Assembly (NCBI GenBank): GCA_014649355.1
Contig: BMSW01000005.1
Location: 434,001 to 498,000, forward strand
Direction: 5' to 3'
DNA length: 64,000 nucleotides
Source: Streptomyces althioticus
Lineage (GTDB): Bacteria; Actinomycetota; Actinomycetes; Streptomycetales; Streptomycetaceae
Shown: in pieces, positions 16,886 to 24,843 of the stretch
How the letters are laid out: every line of letters begins with the position of its first letter
Numbering within the stretch: the first letter of the stretch is position 1
The notes under the pieces: model-generated
The model's input: the letters and a program-made list of their open reading frames with translations, nothing else
What the model was told of the DNA's origin: nothing
Database searches by the model: none
Position numbers and translations under genes: made by a program

Positions 16886-18295
16886 TCACGCGCCGGCGGC
16901 CTTGGCGGCGTCCCGGACGGCGTCGGCGACCGCGCCCGCGACCTTCTCGTTGAAGACGCTGGGGATGATGTAGTTCGGGTTCAGCTCGTCCTCGGTGACG
17001 ACGTCGGCCAGGGCCTGCGCGGCGGCCAGCATCATCTCGGTGTTGACGGTGCGGGACTGGGCGTCCAGCAGGCCGCGGAAGACGCCCGGGAAGACCAGCA
17101 CGTTGTTGATCTGATTGGGGAAGTCCGAGCGGCCGGTGGCGACAACCGCCGCCGTCTGGCGCGCGATCGCCGGGTCCACCTCGGGGTCGGGGTTCGCGAG
17201 CGCGAACACGATCGCGCCCTCGGCCATCGCGGAGACGTCCTCGGCGCCCAGCACGTTGGGGGCGGAGACGCCGATGAAGACGTCCGCGCCGCGCACGGCC
17301 TCCTTCAGCGTGCCGGTGAGGTTCTCCGGGTTGGTGTTGTCGGCGATCCACCTCAGGGCCGTGCCGGGGGCGGCGCCGACCAGGTCCTCGCGTCCGGCGT
17401 GCACCACGCCGTGGATGTCGGCCACCACGGCGTTCTTCACACCGGCGGCCAGCAGCAGCTTGAGGATGGCGGTGCCGGCCGCGCCGGCGCCGGACATGAC
17501 GACCCGGATGCTCTCGATGGACTTGCCGGTGACCCGCAGGGCGTTGGTCAGGGCGGCGAGCACCACGATGGCGGTGCCGTGCTGGTCGTCGTGGAAGACG
17601 GGGATGTCGAGGGCCTCGCGCAGCCGGGCCTCGATCTCGAAGCAGCGGGGCGCGGAGATGTCCTCGAGGTTGATGCCGGCGAAGCCGGGGGCGATCGCCT
17701 TGACGATCTCCACGATCGCGTCGGTGTCCTGGGTGTCCAGGCACAGCGGCCAGGCGTCGATGCCGGCGAACCGCTTGAAGAGGGCGGCCTTGCCCTCCAT
17801 CACCGGCAGGGCGGCCTTCGGGCCGATGTTGCCCAGGCCCAGCACGGCGGAGCCGTCCGTCACGACCGCAACGGAGTTGCGCTTGATGGTGAGGCGGCGG
17901 GCGTCCTCGGGGTTCTCGGCGATCGCCATGCAGACCCGGGCCACGCCGGGCGTGTAGACCATGGACAGGTCGTCACGGGTGCGGATGGGGTGCTTCGACG
18001 CCATCTCGATCTTGCCGCCGAGGTGCATGAGGAACGTACGGTCGGAGACCTTGCCGAGGGTGACGCCCTCGATGTGGCGCAGCTGTTCGACGATCTCTTC
18101 GGCGTGGGCGGTGGAGGTGGCCGCGATGGTGACGTCGATCCGGAGCCGCTCGTGGCCCGACGCGGTCACGTCGAGGCCGGTCACCAGGCCTCCGTGGGAC
18201 TCGACGGCCCCGGTGAGCTGGGACACCGCGGTTCCTCCCGCGGGCACCTCCAGCCGGATGGTCATCGAGTAGGAGACGCTGGGCGCCGTTGCCAT
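16886..18295 (-). CDS. NAD-dependent malic enzyme with N-terminal ACT domain
   Basis: This 469-residue enzyme decarboxylates malate to pyruvate. Residues about 1-85 form an ACT-like regulatory domain (SMTIRLEVPAGGTAVSQLTGAVE). The malic N-terminal domain has MVYTPGVARVC and DGSAVLGLGNIGPKAALP. The Rossmann nucleotide site is VVMSGAGAAGTAILKLLL, and DDQHGTAIVVLAAL and FALANPDPEVDP are characteristic. The ATG at 18295 follows AGAGGA at ideal distance. The ACT domain suggests allosteric control, perhaps by an amino acid. It is monocistronic and separated from helD by terminators. Confidence 0.92.
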   Translation of the reverse strand: MATAPSVSYSMTIRLEVPAGGTAVSQLTGAVESHGGLVTGLDVTASGHERLRIDVTIAATSTAHAEEIVEQLRHIEGVTLGKVSDRTFLMHLGGKIEMASKHPIRTRDDLSMVYTPGVARVCMAIAENPEDARRLTIKRNSVAVVTDGSAVLGLGNIGPKAALPVMEGKAALFKRFAGIDAWPLCLDTQDTDAIVEIVKAIAPGFAGINLEDISAPRCFEIEARLREALDIPVFHDDQHGTAIVVLAALTNALRVTGKSIESIRVVMSGAGAAGTAILKLLLAAGVKNAVVADIHGVVHAGREDLVGAAPGTALRWIADNTNPENLTGTLKEAVRGADVFIGVSAPNVLGAEDVSAMAEGAIVFALANPDPEVDPAIARQTAAVVATGRSDFPNQINNVLVFPGVFRGLLDAQSRTVNTEMMLAAAQALADVVTEDELNPNYIIPSVFNEKVAGAVADAVRDAAKAAGA

Positions 18296-18460
18296 GGCCG
18301 TTCCTCTGCTTTTCAACCGTGTCGCGAATCGTGCCGTCCGATCGTCGCACCTACCGCTGAGTACGTGGTAGCCGCCTCGGATTGCGGACGTTTTGTTCAT
18401 CGCCGACTGTCGCCAGCCGGAAAACGAGTTCCACCATACGAGAGACGCGCGGGCAGCAAA

Positions 18461-18495
18461 AGAGGCCCCCGTCACATCTCGTGACGAGGGCCTCT
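18461..18495 (-). terminator. Orphan intrinsic terminator with T-run
   Basis: Two 15-nt arms (AGAGGCCC-C-CGTCAC and GTGACG-A-GGGCCTCT) with one mismatch and a 5-nt loop are followed on the minus strand by CTCTTTTGC, a real T-run. It lies 142 bp beyond a separate terminator for helD and 165 bp before the malic enzyme start, so it is not needed for either gene. It could end a small RNA transcribed from about 18630. Confidence 0.65.
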
Positions 18496-18636
18496 CGAAC
18501 GTTCATGACACCGACCCGCCATGCTCGCCTCGCGGCAAGTGGTCGCTCGAAGCGACTAAGGTTGGGCCCGGGGGCTTGGATCGGGCCGGTGCCACGTCCA
18601 GGCTAACAAACGGATCGCCCGGGGCCATTCCCATGA

Positions 18637-18656
18637 CCGGGGGATATTTCCCCCGG
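18637..18656 (-). terminator. Terminator after the HelD-type gene
   Basis: CCGGGGG and CCCCCGG form a 7-bp GC stem with an ATATTT loop, starting 21 bp beyond the helicase stop codon. Confidence 0.55.
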
Positions 18657-18677
18657 CCCCCCGACGCCGCCGTCGGC

Positions 18678-20975
18678 TCAGTCCCGTAGCAGGTCGGGGA
18701 CCCCCTCGGCGTCCGGTTCGTCGCGCTCCGCGGACACCACGGTGAGCTGCTGCGTCGCGCGCGTCAGGGCCACGTAGAGCACCCGCAGGCCGGCCGGGGA
18801 CTCGTCGGCGATCTCCGCGGGCGAGACGACCACCGTCGCGTCGTACTCCAGGCCCTTGGCCTCCAGGCTGCCGAGCGCCACCACCCGATCGCCGAGCCCG
18901 TCGAGCCAGCGCCGCGCCTCCTCGCGCCGCCGCATGGCGACGACCACGCCGACCGTGCCGTCCACCCGCTCCAGCAGCCGCGCGGCCTCGGCGCGCACGG
19001 TGTCGCCCAGCGCGTCCCGGACCACGGCGAAGCGCGGCTCGACGCCGGTGGAGCGCACCGCGCGCGGCGACTCGGAGCCGGGCATGGCGAGGGCGAGGAC
19101 CTTCGACGCCAGCTCGGCGATCTCGGCCGGGTTGCGGTAGTTCACGGTCAGCTCGAAGCGGCGGCGCGGGCGGGTGCCGAGGGCCTCGTCACGGGCCTGG
19201 GCGGCCTCGTCGGGGTCGGACCAGGAGGACTGGGCCGGGTCGCCGACGATCGTCCAGGTGGCGTGGCGGCCGCGGCGGCCGACCATGCGCCACTGCATCG
19301 GCGTGAGGTCCTGCGCCTCGTCGACGATGACGTGCGCGTACTCGACGCGCTCCTGGGCGAGCCGCTCGGCACGCTCGCGCTGCGTCTCCTCGCGCACCGG
19401 CATCAGCTCCTCCAGGCCGGTGAGCTGGTCCAGCGGGTCGATCTCGCGCTTCTTCCGGGGCCGGGCGGGGGCGCCCAGGATCGCCTGGAGCTCGTCCAGC
19501 ATCGCGATGTCGTGCACGGAGCGCCCGTCCCGCTGGAGGGCGCGCGCCAGCTTGCGCACCTCCCCCGGGTTGAGGACGCGCCGGGCCCAGCGGCCGAGGC
19601 GCCGCTCGTCGGCCATGGCGTCCAGGACGGCGGCCGGGGTGAGTTCCGGCCACCAGGCGTCGAGGAAGGCGGTGAAATCGTCCTCGGAGGTGACGTCCTC
19701 GTCGAAGGAGGAGCGCAGCTCGGCGGCGAGCTCGGGGTCGGTGTGCCGGTTCCCCGCGCCGGAGCGCTCCCACAGGGCGTCCAGGAGCAGCTTGCGGGCG
19801 CGGGGGCGCAGCAGGTTGACGGGGGCGGTCCCGCCGAGCGCGGTGCGGCGGATGCCCGCCAGCTCCTCCGCCTCCAGCTCCAGACGCCGGCCGAAGGCGA
19901 CGACCCGCAGCCGCTGCGGGGAGTCGTTCAGCTCCAGGGCGCCGCGCGCGGCCTTCCGCAGCACCTTGAGCATGCGGTACGAGCCCTTGGTCCGGGCCAC
20001 GGCCGGGGAGTCGTACACGGTGGCCTCGGCGCCGTCGACGAGGGAGCCGATGGCGCGGATGGCGACCTGGCCCTCCTCGCCGAGGGACGGCAGCACGCCC
20101 TCGGTGTAGGCGACCAGCAGCGGGGTCGGGGAGACGATCAGGATGCCGCCCGCGTACCGGCGCCGGTCCTGGTAGAGCAGGTAGGCGGCGCGGTGCAGGG
20201 CGACGGCGGTCTTGCCGGTGCCGGGACCGCCCTCGACGTAGGTGACGGAGGCGGCGGGCGCGCGGATCACCAGGTCCTGCTCGGCCTGGATGGACGCGAC
20301 GATGTCCCGCATGGTGTGCGTACGGGCCTGGCCGAGCGCGGCCATCAGGGCGCCGTCGCCGATCACGGCCAGCTCACGGCCGTCGAGGGTGGCCTTCAGC
20401 TCGGGGCGCATCAGGTCGTCCTCGACGCTCTGCACGCGGCGCCCCTTGGAGCGGATCACTCGGCGCCGCACAACCCGGCCGGGGTCGACCGGGGTGGAGC
20501 GGTAGAAGGGGGCCGCGGCGGGCGCCCGCCAGTCGATGACCAGCGGGGCGTAGTCCTCGTCGAGGACGCCGATGCGGCCGATGTGCAGCGTCTCGGCGAT
20601 GTCGGCGGTGTTGTCGGGGCGGACGGCGCCCTCGGCGGGCTCGACGGCGGTGTACGCGCCGTCCGGGCCCTTCTTGCCGTCCTTGCCGAGCAGCAGGTCG
20701 ATCCGGCCGAAGAGGAAGTCCTCGTACTCGTTGTGCAGCCGGTTGAGGTGGATGCCGGCCCGGAAGACCTGGGCGTCCCGCTCGGCGAGGGCGCCGGGCG
20801 TGCCGACGTGGCCGCGCTGGGCGGCGTCGCGCATGAGGAACTCGGCCTCGGAGATCTTCTCCTCGAGGCGCCGGTACACCCGGTCCAGGTGTTCCTGTTC
20901 CAGGCGGATCTCCCGGTCGCGAACGGAGTCGTGAACCGGGACGACCGCGGATTCCTGTTGAGCCTGAGCGGCCAC
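18678..20975 (-). CDS. HelD-type UvrD/Rep-family ATPase (RNA polymerase-associated helicase)
   Basis: This 765-residue superfamily-1 protein has a coiled-coil N-terminus (about residues 15-90, EHLDRVYRRLEEKISEAE), Walker A in EGGPGTGKTAVALHRA (about 245), VIVDEAQDLTPMQWRM (motif II), TIVGDPAQS (motif III), LTVNYRNPAEIAEL (motif IV), and GLEYD and LYVALTRATQQL (motifs V-VI). The architecture is that of actinobacterial HelD, which dislodges or recycles stalled RNA polymerase and in some species contributes to rifamycin tolerance. The GTG at 20975 has AGAAGGGGG upstream, which pairs in a hairpin with a segment 30 nt earlier. It is immediately downstream of the sigma/anti-sigma pair. Confidence 0.85.
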   Translation of the reverse strand: MAAQAQQESAVVPVHDSVRDREIRLEQEHLDRVYRRLEEKISEAEFLMRDAAQRGHVGTPGALAERDAQVFRAGIHLNRLHNEYEDFLFGRIDLLLGKDGKKGPDGAYTAVEPAEGAVRPDNTADIAETLHIGRIGVLDEDYAPLVIDWRAPAAAPFYRSTPVDPGRVVRRRVIRSKGRRVQSVEDDLMRPELKATLDGRELAVIGDGALMAALGQARTHTMRDIVASIQAEQDLVIRAPAASVTYVEGGPGTGKTAVALHRAAYLLYQDRRRYAGGILIVSPTPLLVAYTEGVLPSLGEEGQVAIRAIGSLVDGAEATVYDSPAVARTKGSYRMLKVLRKAARGALELNDSPQRLRVVAFGRRLELEAEELAGIRRTALGGTAPVNLLRPRARKLLLDALWERSGAGNRHTDPELAAELRSSFDEDVTSEDDFTAFLDAWWPELTPAAVLDAMADERRLGRWARRVLNPGEVRKLARALQRDGRSVHDIAMLDELQAILGAPARPRKKREIDPLDQLTGLEELMPVREETQRERAERLAQERVEYAHVIVDEAQDLTPMQWRMVGRRGRHATWTIVGDPAQSSWSDPDEAAQARDEALGTRPRRRFELTVNYRNPAEIAELASKVLALAMPGSESPRAVRSTGVEPRFAVVRDALGDTVRAEAARLLERVDGTVGVVVAMRRREEARRWLDGLGDRVVALGSLEAKGLEYDATVVVSPAEIADESPAGLRVLYVALTRATQQLTVVSAERDEPDAEGVPDLLRD

Positions 20976-20976
20976 C

Positions 20977-21028
20977 GGGCCCCCTTCTGACGTGCTGGGC
21001 AGCCGTCAACCGTACGCGAAGGGGGCCC
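20977..21028 (-). promoter_or_regulatory. Hairpin enclosing the helD ribosome binding site
   Basis: On the mRNA, GGGCCCCCTTC (from 21028-21018) can pair over 11 bp with GAAGGGGGCCC (from 20987-20977), which contains the Shine-Dalgarno of the HelD-type gene. The loop is 30 nt. It could act as a translational switch, or as the terminator of the anti-sigma gene that ends at 21036. Confidence 0.5.
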
Positions 21029-21035
21029 CGTGAGG

Positions 21036-21875
21036 CTACGCGTCGACCTCCACGAGCGTCTTGCCGTCGAAGGTCGCGACCAGGAAGTGGTCGATCTGGT
21101 TGCGCTCGAACGCGGCGCCGCCCTGGACGTACAGCGGCTGCTTGCCCTTGTCGGTCGCGGCGTCGGGCAGTCCGTAGCCCTCGCCGGTGACCGCCCAGGA
21201 GTTCACCGTCTCGCGCTCGCCGTTCTTGCCGACGGCGATCAGCGAGCACTTCTGTTCGCCCTTGACGTTCTTCAGCTCGGTGACGATCTCGGTGCCCCAG
21301 AGCTTGTCCTCCAGGGCGACGGTGGCGGTCACCCCGGTGGAGGGGTCCGTCGCGGTGATCTTCTCGGAGCTCTTGTCGAAGGCGTCCTTCACCGGGTTGG
21401 CCGCGAGCGTGCGGCCGGTGTTGCCACCGCCGCCGCTGCCGCCGTCCCCGCCGCTCGCGGCGACGGCCACGAACGGGCCGCTGACGATCAGCGCGCCGGC
21501 CGCGGCGACCATGTAGAAGTTCCGGCGGCGCTTGCGCGCCCTGCGCTCGGCCACCTCGTCGACGAGCTTCTCCACCACGCGCGGCGACGGCTTCGCGGAC
21601 AGCGACTCGCCGATGGCGGGCGATCCGGCGGCGTCGGGCAGGTCCGCGAGCGCGGCCAGCATCGGTTCCATGCCGGCGAGTTCGTCGAGCTGCTGGGCGC
21701 ACCACTCGCAGGTCGCCAGATGCGCCTCGAACGCGCTGGCTTCGGCGTCGTCGAGGATGCCGAGGGCGTAGGCACCGACGGTCTCGTGTTCGTTCGGCAC
21801 CGGTGATCCCTCCATGGCACCAGACATACCCGTCCCGCCCGTGCCGAATCCCTGGTTTCCCCCGTACACACTCAT
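21036..21875 (-). CDS. rsuA: Zinc-finger anti-sigma factor (RsuA-like)
   Basis: This 279-residue single-pass membrane protein is the presumed antagonist of the sigma factor encoded just upstream. Near residue 50 it has the ZAS signature H-x3-C-x2-C in HLATCEWCAQQL, followed by a cytosolic helix, a membrane segment (about 120-138, FYMVAAAGALIVSGPFVAVA) and an extracytoplasmic domain of about 130 residues. The ATG at 21875 overlaps the sigma stop by one base (TGATG); a GTG at 21878 is an alternative. Order and orientation match the SigU-RsuA pair of S. coelicolor from memory, hence the symbol. Confidence 0.8.
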   Translation of the reverse strand: MSVYGGNQGFGTGGTGMSGAMEGSPVPNEHETVGAYALGILDDAEASAFEAHLATCEWCAQQLDELAGMEPMLAALADLPDAAGSPAIGESLSAKPSPRVVEKLVDEVAERRARKRRRNFYMVAAAGALIVSGPFVAVAASGGDGGSGGGGNTGRTLAANPVKDAFDKSSEKITATDPSTGVTATVALEDKLWGTEIVTELKNVKGEQKCSLIAVGKNGERETVNSWAVTGEGYGLPDAATDKGKQPLYVQGGAAFERNQIDHFLVATFDGKTLVEVDA

Positions 21876-22453
21876 CACGCCGTCACCCCCCGCTCCTCCA
21901 GAGCCAGCTTCATCGACCGCAGGGCGTAGAACACCCGGGAGCGTACGGTGCCGCTCGGTATGCCGAGTGTCTGGGCCGCCTCATTGACGGTACGCCCCTT
22001 GAAGTAGGTCTCGACGAGGACCTCCCGGTGTGCCGGGGTCAGGTCGTCGAGTGCGTCCGACAGCGTCATCAGCCACAGCGCCTTGTCGATCTCGTCCTCC
22101 GCGGGGATGACCTCCAGCGGCGACGGATCGACCTCCTGCGGCCGGGCCTGCCGGCTGCGGTGGCCGTCGATGACGATGCGCCGGGCGACCGTCACCAGCC
22201 AGGGGCGTACCGAACCGGTCGCCCGATTGAGCTGACCGGCGTTCTTCCAGGCACGGATGAGCGTTTCCTGGACGACGTCCTCGGCGCGCTGCCGGTCTCC
22301 GGCGACCAGCCTGAGGACGTACGCCAGCAGGGGTCCTGCGTGCTCGCGGTACAGCGCACGCATCAGCTCCTCGTCAGGTTCCGAGGGCTGTGAAGACATG
22401 CGATGTCGGGCCCTCGTTCCACGTTCATTGGCCACGGCCGCATCCTTGCGCAC
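21875..22453 (-). CDS. sigU: ECF RNA polymerase sigma factor (SigU-like)
   Basis: This 192-residue ECF sigma has region 2 (LYREHAGPLLAYVLRLVAGDRQRAEDVVQETLIRAWKN) and region 4 (LTPAHREVLVETYFKGRTVNEAAQTLGIPSGTVRSR), with no region 3. The GTG at 22453 is chosen because GGAGG lies 5 nt before it; an ATG at 22399 would also keep region 2 but has a poor ribosome site. The zinc-finger anti-sigma gene overlaps its stop, indicating coupled synthesis. An ECF-type promoter lies upstream and suggests autoregulation. Confidence 0.85.
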   Translation of the reverse strand: MRKDAAVANERGTRARHRMSSQPSEPDEELMRALYREHAGPLLAYVLRLVAGDRQRAEDVVQETLIRAWKNAGQLNRATGSVRPWLVTVARRIVIDGHRSRQARPQEVDPSPLEVIPAEDEIDKALWLMTLSDALDDLTPAHREVLVETYFKGRTVNEAAQTLGIPSGTVRSRVFYALRSMKLALEERGVTA

Positions 22454-22534
22454 GCCCACCTCCGGTGTCCGGGGGATCCCCCAGTCGGTCGCTCGACAAC
22501 CGGTACGCACGCGGGGCGTTGGGCGTTCAAAGAG

Positions 22535-22561
22535 AGACGGCAGTTTTCTCGGTGACGTTTC
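22535..22561 (-). promoter_or_regulatory. Candidate ECF-type promoter of the sigU-rsuA operon
   Basis: On the minus strand GAAAC and CGTCT are separated by 17 bp, resembling ECF promoters (GAAC-n16/17-CGTC). It starts about 80 bp before the sigma gene. The rest of the 311-bp gap (22454-22764) shows nothing else recognisable. Confidence 0.4.
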
Positions 22562-22764
22562 GACGACCGGGACATGAGCGCACATTCCCCCCGCTTCCCC
22601 TTCACATTTACGACACACGACGGACGACAGGGCTCCGACGCTCGCCCGCCAGGGCCCAACGGAGGCGTGACGGAGATCACTTGACCGATTTTCGGGAACC
22701 TCGGGGCGCGAAAACCGCGAAGGGGATAAGGGAGTTCAATCGGGCGCGGGGGTCCTGCCGCTGT

Positions 22765-23352
22765 TCACGCGCGGGTGAGGGCTGCCGTACGGCGGCGGTG
22801 GCGGGCCACGCGTTCCCGGTTGCCGCAGATCTCGCTGGAGCACCAGCGCCTTCGGCGTCCCCGCGAGGCGTCGACGTACACGATGGGGCAGTTGTCGCCC
22901 TCGCACTGGCGCAGGCTCGCGCGGGCGGCCGGGTCGGTCAGCAGATCCACCGCGTCCCGCGCCACCGCGCCGATCAGCGCGTCCCGGCCGGGCGGGCCGT
23001 CGAGCCGGCGCACCAGCGTCCCGTCCGCGCCGGGCACCGCGCGCGGCGCCGGGGGCGCGGAACGGGCCAGGTCGTTGACCCGGGAGAGCGCCGGGCCCTG
23101 GGACGGGGAACCGGGCGCCCGCACCAACGGGACGAGGTAGGCGCGCAGTTCGCGGAAGGCGTCCAGCCAGGACGGGTCGGCGTGGGCGAGCGGTGTGCCC
23201 TCGGGGACGAGTCCGGCGCCGGTGATCCAGGCCCGCAGCGCGTCGACGGAGCCCAGCCGTTCCCCCGGATGGGTGGTCGCGAGCAGATCCAGGCAGACCC
23301 GCCCGGTGTCGAACCTCAGCTCGTAGGACGCCGTGACCGTGCCCAGTGCCAT
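22765..23352 (-). CDS. CGNR zinc-finger domain protein
   Basis: This 195-residue predicted DNA-binding protein ends in the CGNR zinc finger: CEGDNCPIVYVDASRGR followed by RWCSSEICGNRERVARHRRR, giving four cysteines and the CGNR signature. The N-terminal 130 residues (FDTGRVCLDLLATTHPGERLGSVDALRAW) match the ABATE-type stress-sensing domain normally fused to it. The ATG at 23352 follows a weak GGCAGGA. Family members are putative transcription regulators; target genes are unknown. Confidence 0.88.
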   Translation of the reverse strand: MALGTVTASYELRFDTGRVCLDLLATTHPGERLGSVDALRAWITGAGLVPEGTPLAHADPSWLDAFRELRAYLVPLVRAPGSPSQGPALSRVNDLARSAPPAPRAVPGADGTLVRRLDGPPGRDALIGAVARDAVDLLTDPAARASLRQCEGDNCPIVYVDASRGRRRRWCSSEICGNRERVARHRRRTAALTRA

Positions 23353-23556
23353 GTCCTGCCACCGCCTAGGTGGGCCCCGCGCGCGTGGGGGGCCGTGCGC
23401 GAACCGGGAAACCGTGCTCCCTCCACAGTGCCCGCCCGCCCCGAACCCCGGAACCCCTCCTGCCGGGGGCTTTCGGCTCCGCAATGCGGCCGGGGGAGTT
23501 GAGCGGTGTGAGGACCCGCGCGTCGCCGGGTGGTGCCGAGCCCCGACACCGCCGGG

Positions 23557-24714
23557 TCAGACCGCCGCGTCGTACTTGGTGTCCGTCGCCGGGTCCAGGG
23601 CCAGGCGGTAGCCGCGTTTGACGACCGTCTGGATCAGCTTGGGGGCGCCCAGGGCCGTGCGCAGACGGGCCATCGCCGTCTCCACCGCGTGTTCGTCGCG
23701 GCCCGCCCCGGGCAGGGCGCGCAGCAGCTCCGCGCGGGAGACGACCCAGCCGGGCCTGCGGGACAGCGCCCGCAGCAGGGACATCCCGGCCGGCGGCACG
23801 GGCCGCAGCTCGCCGTCGACCAGGACCGCGTGGCCCCGGATCTCCACCCGATGCCCGGCGACGGGCAACGTGCGCGCGCGGGAGGGGAGTTCACGGCAGA
23901 GGAGCTGGACCAGCGGGCCCAGCCGGAAGCGTTCGGGCTGCACCGTGTCGACGCCCCGCGCCTGGAGCGGCAGCGCGGTGACCGGGCCGACGCAGGCGGG
24001 CAGCACGTCGTGGCCGAGCGCGGCCAGCAGGTCGTCCGCCAGGCCGCGCTCCTCGGCGCGGGACAGCAGCGACGCGGCGGCGGGCGCGCTGGTGAAGGTG
24101 ACCGCGTCCAGCGTGCGGGCGACGACCGCGTCGATCAGGCGGTCCACCGGGCCGATGTCCTCCGGCGGCAGCCACCGGTAGACCGGCACGCCCACCACCT
24201 CCGCTCCCCCGGCCCGCAGCGACTCCACGAACCCGGGCAGCGGCTCGCCGTGCAGCTGGACGGCGATGCGCAGCCCGTCGACGCCCTCCTCGAGGAGCCG
24301 GTCCAGCACCTCCGCCATCGACTCCGACGCCGGCGACCACTCCTCGGTCAGCCCCGCCGCCCGGATCGCGCCCTTCACCTTGGGCCCGCGCGCCAGGATC
24401 CGCACCCCGCGCAGCCGCTCCAGCAGGTCCTCGCCGAGCCCCCAGCCGTCGGCGGCCTCCACCCAGCCGCGGAACCCGATCGCGGTGGTGGCGACCGCGA
24501 TGTCCGGGGCCCGCCCGATGATCTCCTTGGTCGCGGCCAGCAGTTCGCTGTCGTCGGAGAGCGGCACGATCCGCAGCGCCGGAGCGTGCAGCACCGCCGC
24601 GCCGCGCCGCTCCAGCAGCGCGCCCAGCTCGTCGGCCCGGCGCGCCGCGGTCACGCCCACGGTGAACCCGGCGAGGGGCCCGTGCTCCGGAGACTGCTCT
24701 CGTTCGTCGTACAT
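23557..24714 (-). CDS. nnaR: HemD-domain/winged-helix regulator (NnaR-like)
   Basis: This 385-residue protein fuses a uroporphyrinogen-III-synthase-like domain (about residues 12-265; GFTVGVTAARRADELGALLERRGA, then AVTFTSAPAAASLL) to an OmpR/PhoB winged helix (about 285-380; RALSRRPGWVVSRAELLRALPG and HAVETAMARLRTALG). In Streptomyces this architecture is NnaR, a regulator of nitrite and nitrate assimilation that works with GlnR. Location beside narK supports the same role. Whether it retains synthase activity cannot be seen. The ATG at 24714 is used; a GTG sits one codon earlier. Confidence 0.85.
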   Translation of the reverse strand: MYDEREQSPEHGPLAGFTVGVTAARRADELGALLERRGAAVLHAPALRIVPLSDDSELLAATKEIIGRAPDIAVATTAIGFRGWVEAADGWGLGEDLLERLRGVRILARGPKVKGAIRAAGLTEEWSPASESMAEVLDRLLEEGVDGLRIAVQLHGEPLPGFVESLRAGGAEVVGVPVYRWLPPEDIGPVDRLIDAVVARTLDAVTFTSAPAAASLLSRAEERGLADDLLAALGHDVLPACVGPVTALPLQARGVDTVQPERFRLGPLVQLLCRELPSRARTLPVAGHRVEIRGHAVLVDGELRPVPPAGMSLLRALSRRPGWVVSRAELLRALPGAGRDEHAVETAMARLRTALGAPKLIQTVVKRGYRLALDPATDTKYDAAV

Positions 24715-24776
24715 CACTCTCGTCCCGGCTCGAGTCGGCGTCCTGCACGGAGGTGCGGCTCCACGTCCGTGCCGAG

Positions 24777-24806
24777 CGAGCCTGTCAATGATCCATGACA
24801 GGCTCG
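24777..24806 (-). terminator. Terminator-like inverted repeat between narK and nnaR
   Basis: An 11-bp perfect stem (CGAGCCTGTCA with TGACAGGCTCG) and 8-nt loop lie 38 bp beyond the narK stop and 63 bp before nnaR. It is most simply a narK terminator; an operator is an alternative. Confidence 0.5.
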
Positions 24807-24843
24807 GTTCGGCTTCATGTCACCAGTGTTACGTCACCGTCCG

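Noticed and set aside
20977..21028. Rifamycin-associated element for the HelD-type gene
   Set aside because: The inverted repeat here has a 30-nt loop and a different core from the compact palindrome known for that element.
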